Below, piece after piece: positions 62,587 through 64,000 of a DNA stretch of 64,000 bases. Location of the stretch: the NCBI RefSeq assembly GCF_000348745.1, contig NC_020812.1:496001-560000 (forward strand), given 5' to 3'. The stretch is from Micavibrio aeruginosavorus EPB (GTDB lineage Bacteria; Pseudomonadota; Alphaproteobacteria; Micavibrionales; Micavibrionaceae). The translations under genes and the position numbers were made by a program. Position 1 is the stretch's first letter. Each line of letters begins with the position of its first letter. The notes beneath the pieces are model-generated. The model ran no database searches. It was not told where the DNA came from and saw only the letters and a list, made by a program, of their open reading frames with translations.

Positions 62587-64000
62587 GTAATTGATCCCAA
62601 CTGCGTGAAATGGCGCGGTACGATATCGGTTCGCTAACATCATACAATGGCAAGGGCGTGTCCAGCGTTTGGCCCGCATTGCGTCCCAACGGGGCAATCG
62701 TGGTCCGCATCTCACTGCCATCCACCATGCGCCGCCATGTGCCCAGCGGTAGGGTCAGGCGCAATCCGCTATACAAATGCGTGGTGCCGCCGAAAATATC
62801 CGGGTCGTCATCTTCGCTGGCGGTGACGAATGCGGTCACGCGAACACCACTATCCATTCGTTTGTCCAGTGATACGGTGGCCCCGAAATCTTCACCCAGA
62901 TAGCGGCCAAGTTTCAATCCGGCGGTTAGATCACTGTCCGGAAATTCGTACCAGGCGTTGAAGAACCCTGTGAGTGTTGAATCCCCCTGTAAATCCAGCA
63001 CCAGATCGCTATACGGATCACGCCGCCAGACATTCCACCCCTCCGCCCCGATGGCGAATGTTTTTCCAAATGGACGATAGAGAATTTCGCCACCGAATCC
63101 CGCATACATTTCTTCCAAATACCCGGCCGTAAAACCGGTATGAATATCGGGCGACAGGCTGTGCATAAATGCACCATACAGGCGATCAACGGATACCAAA
63201 GCCCCGGCAAATTCCGCCACATCGCTGCGCACGGGTTTATCAACCGGCAGATATTGTGACGACAGTGATTCTAGGTCGTCGGAAAAATTCAACCGGAACC
63301 CGCCGCCAATCGTAATATTTTTGGGCCAGTTGAGTTGCGTTTCCTGCACCAGCGATTCCCGGTGCAAAATACCGCCATCTTCCTCCGACAGGCTCAGCTG
63401 GTTGTCTAAAATGAAGCGGAACGACGCGAAGGGGCGGTTGGGACTGCGTAAATCTTTCACCTTTTCGGCGTTCTGCAGGTCGGTGGGCACAATCGCCGGC
63501 ATGGTCATATTGCGCCATACTTCCGCCGGGCTGCCGTTTCGTTCATCGCTGAGTGCTGCGGCCACATCACGGCGGACCATCCGCAACGTTGGCCCGGTCA
63601 GCCCGTAATGGCTGGGCGTAATATAAATTTCCGCCGGGCCTTCGGGATCCACTTCGGTTAGATGCCGTAACGCGCGGCCAATTTGCATGCCAATGGGTAA
63701 TTCATCATGGGCATACAGGCTGGCCCACACGCCGCGGTCATTGGCGCGCGTGGTTTGGATTTTTATGGTGGAGGGGTCTTCTGGTGATGGTTCTTCCCAT
63801 TTATGGGGCCAGTCGCTCAGCGCGGCGGAGATATTCACGCTGGCCATGATTTTTTCACCGCCCAGTATGCCAAGGCCAAATCCCAGATTTTCCGTTGGCT
63901 GGTAATGCAAGCCAACCGACCATGGATCGGGCGCATCAAATCCGGGGTCGATTAAGGCCTCGGTCGAATAATCGTCCGCGCCCCAATCGGCTTTGAACGA
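62579..64000 (-). CDS. YjbH-domain outer-membrane protein (5' truncated by window)
   Basis: The frame is open through the right edge, so only the C-terminal 473 or so residues are seen. The sequence consists of alternating amphipathic beta strands with YxPxxxLGFGLG-type repeats, for example GGFRLNFSDDLESLSSQ, AGYLEEMYAGFGGEILYRPFG and a final LYSGLRLTLPLG, which is the YjbH beta-barrel pattern. YjbH-type proteins act in exopolysaccharide export or surface sugar production. The visible part ends QLQK; no full-length assignment is possible. Confidence 0.75.
   Translation of the reverse strand, partial: SFKADWGADDYSTEALIDPGFDAPDPWSVGLHYQPTENLGFGLGILGGEKIMASVNISAALSDWPHKWEEPSPEDPSTIKIQTTRANDRGVWASLYAHDELPIGMQIGRALRHLTEVDPEGPAEIYITPSHYGLTGPTLRMVRRDVAAALSDERNGSPAEVWRNMTMPAIVPTDLQNAEKVKDLRSPNRPFASFRFILDNQLSLSEEDGGILHRESLVQETQLNWPKNITIGGGFRLNFSDDLESLSSQYLPVDKPVRSDVAEFAGALVSVDRLYGAFMHSLSPDIHTGFTAGYLEEMYAGFGGEILYRPFGKTFAIGAEGWNVWRRDPYSDLVLDLQGDSTLTGFFNAWYEFPDSDLTAGLKLGRYLGEDFGATVSLDKRMDSGVRVTAFVTASEDDDPDIFGGTTHLYSGLRLTLPLGTWRRMVDGSEMRTTIAPLGRNAGQTLDTPLPLYDVSEPISYRAISRSWDQLQK

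Noticed and set aside
1-64000. CRISPR array, insertion sequence, integrase or prophage genes
   Set aside because: No regularly spaced repeats, transposase or phage structural genes were seen anywhere in the window; the single tRNA has no integrase or duplicated end beside it.

Overview
The window looks like a stretch of chromosome from an alphaproteobacterium of medium GC content. The lineage call rests on a CpdR single-domain response regulator, a Caulobacter-type Cpa/Tad pilus locus, an OxyR-AhpC-AhpD unit and the pal-cpoB-tilS-ftsH-glmM order. The gene mix and codon style would fit the Micavibrio group, but that is a guess; no rRNA is present to settle it. I see no insertion sequence, prophage, integrase or CRISPR array. 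Most of the window is core chromosome, with one long accessory block (the pilus locus).

Layout. 1-5.4 kb: the end of a membrane fatty-acid hydroxylase/sterol desaturase, a translationally coupled pair of unknown small proteins, then a GDP-L-fucose cassette (gmd, fcl, one-domain manC) and an arginase-family gene. 5.4-7.5 kb (minus): a three-gene operon with an XRE regulator, an EgtD-like methyltransferase and a small unknown. 7.6-12.9 kb (minus): two paralogous M3 zinc oligopeptidases flanking a secreted unknown. 12.9-15.9 kb: mnmC and a WecA/MraY-family sugar-phosphate transferase. 15.9-19.8 kb (minus): a membrane protein, a dicarboxylate/glutamate symporter, trhO and oxyR, with ahpC-ahpD divergent from oxyR. 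21.2-23.9 kb (minus): a TetR regulator, an unknown and an MscS channel. 24.3-25.4 kb: a RimK-like ATP-grasp ligase.

25.4-29.6 kb holds the conserved lppC <> rsmI-yraN-BON lipoprotein set and a SirB1-type protein. 29.8-35.8 kb holds pal-cpoB-tilS-ftsH-glmM (outer-membrane tethering, tRNA modification, membrane proteolysis, cell-wall precursor). 35.9-38.8 kb holds an aldo/keto reductase, a tiny ankyrin-like protein and purA. 38.9-41.6 kb holds a membrane-anchored degenerate kinase and a membrane partner.

41.7-55.5 kb is a complete Tad/Flp pilus locus: three TadE/F/G-like pseudopilins, Flp pilin, prepilin peptidase, CpaB, secretin CpaC, CpaD, CpaE, ATPase CpaF, TadB and TadC, then convergent TadD and an extra secreted protein carrying only a secretin-type N-terminal domain. 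The TadF-like gene contains an uninterrupted run of 15 T, a plausible phase-variation switch. Intrinsic terminators isolate flp and also sit between cpaB and cpaC. 55.6-64 kb: tRNA-Val(GAC), cpdR, glk, a GT4 glycosyltransferase, a secreted unknown coupled to an RluD-type pseudouridine synthase, a likely small RNA with its own promoter and terminator, a Leu/Glu/Phe/Val-type dehydrogenase, and the end of a YjbH-type outer-membrane protein.

The strongest leads for something new are the T15 tract in the pilus locus, the degenerate kinase pair, the unidentified RNA near 61.0-61.3 kb, the EgtD-like operon and the orphan pilus-N-domain protein.
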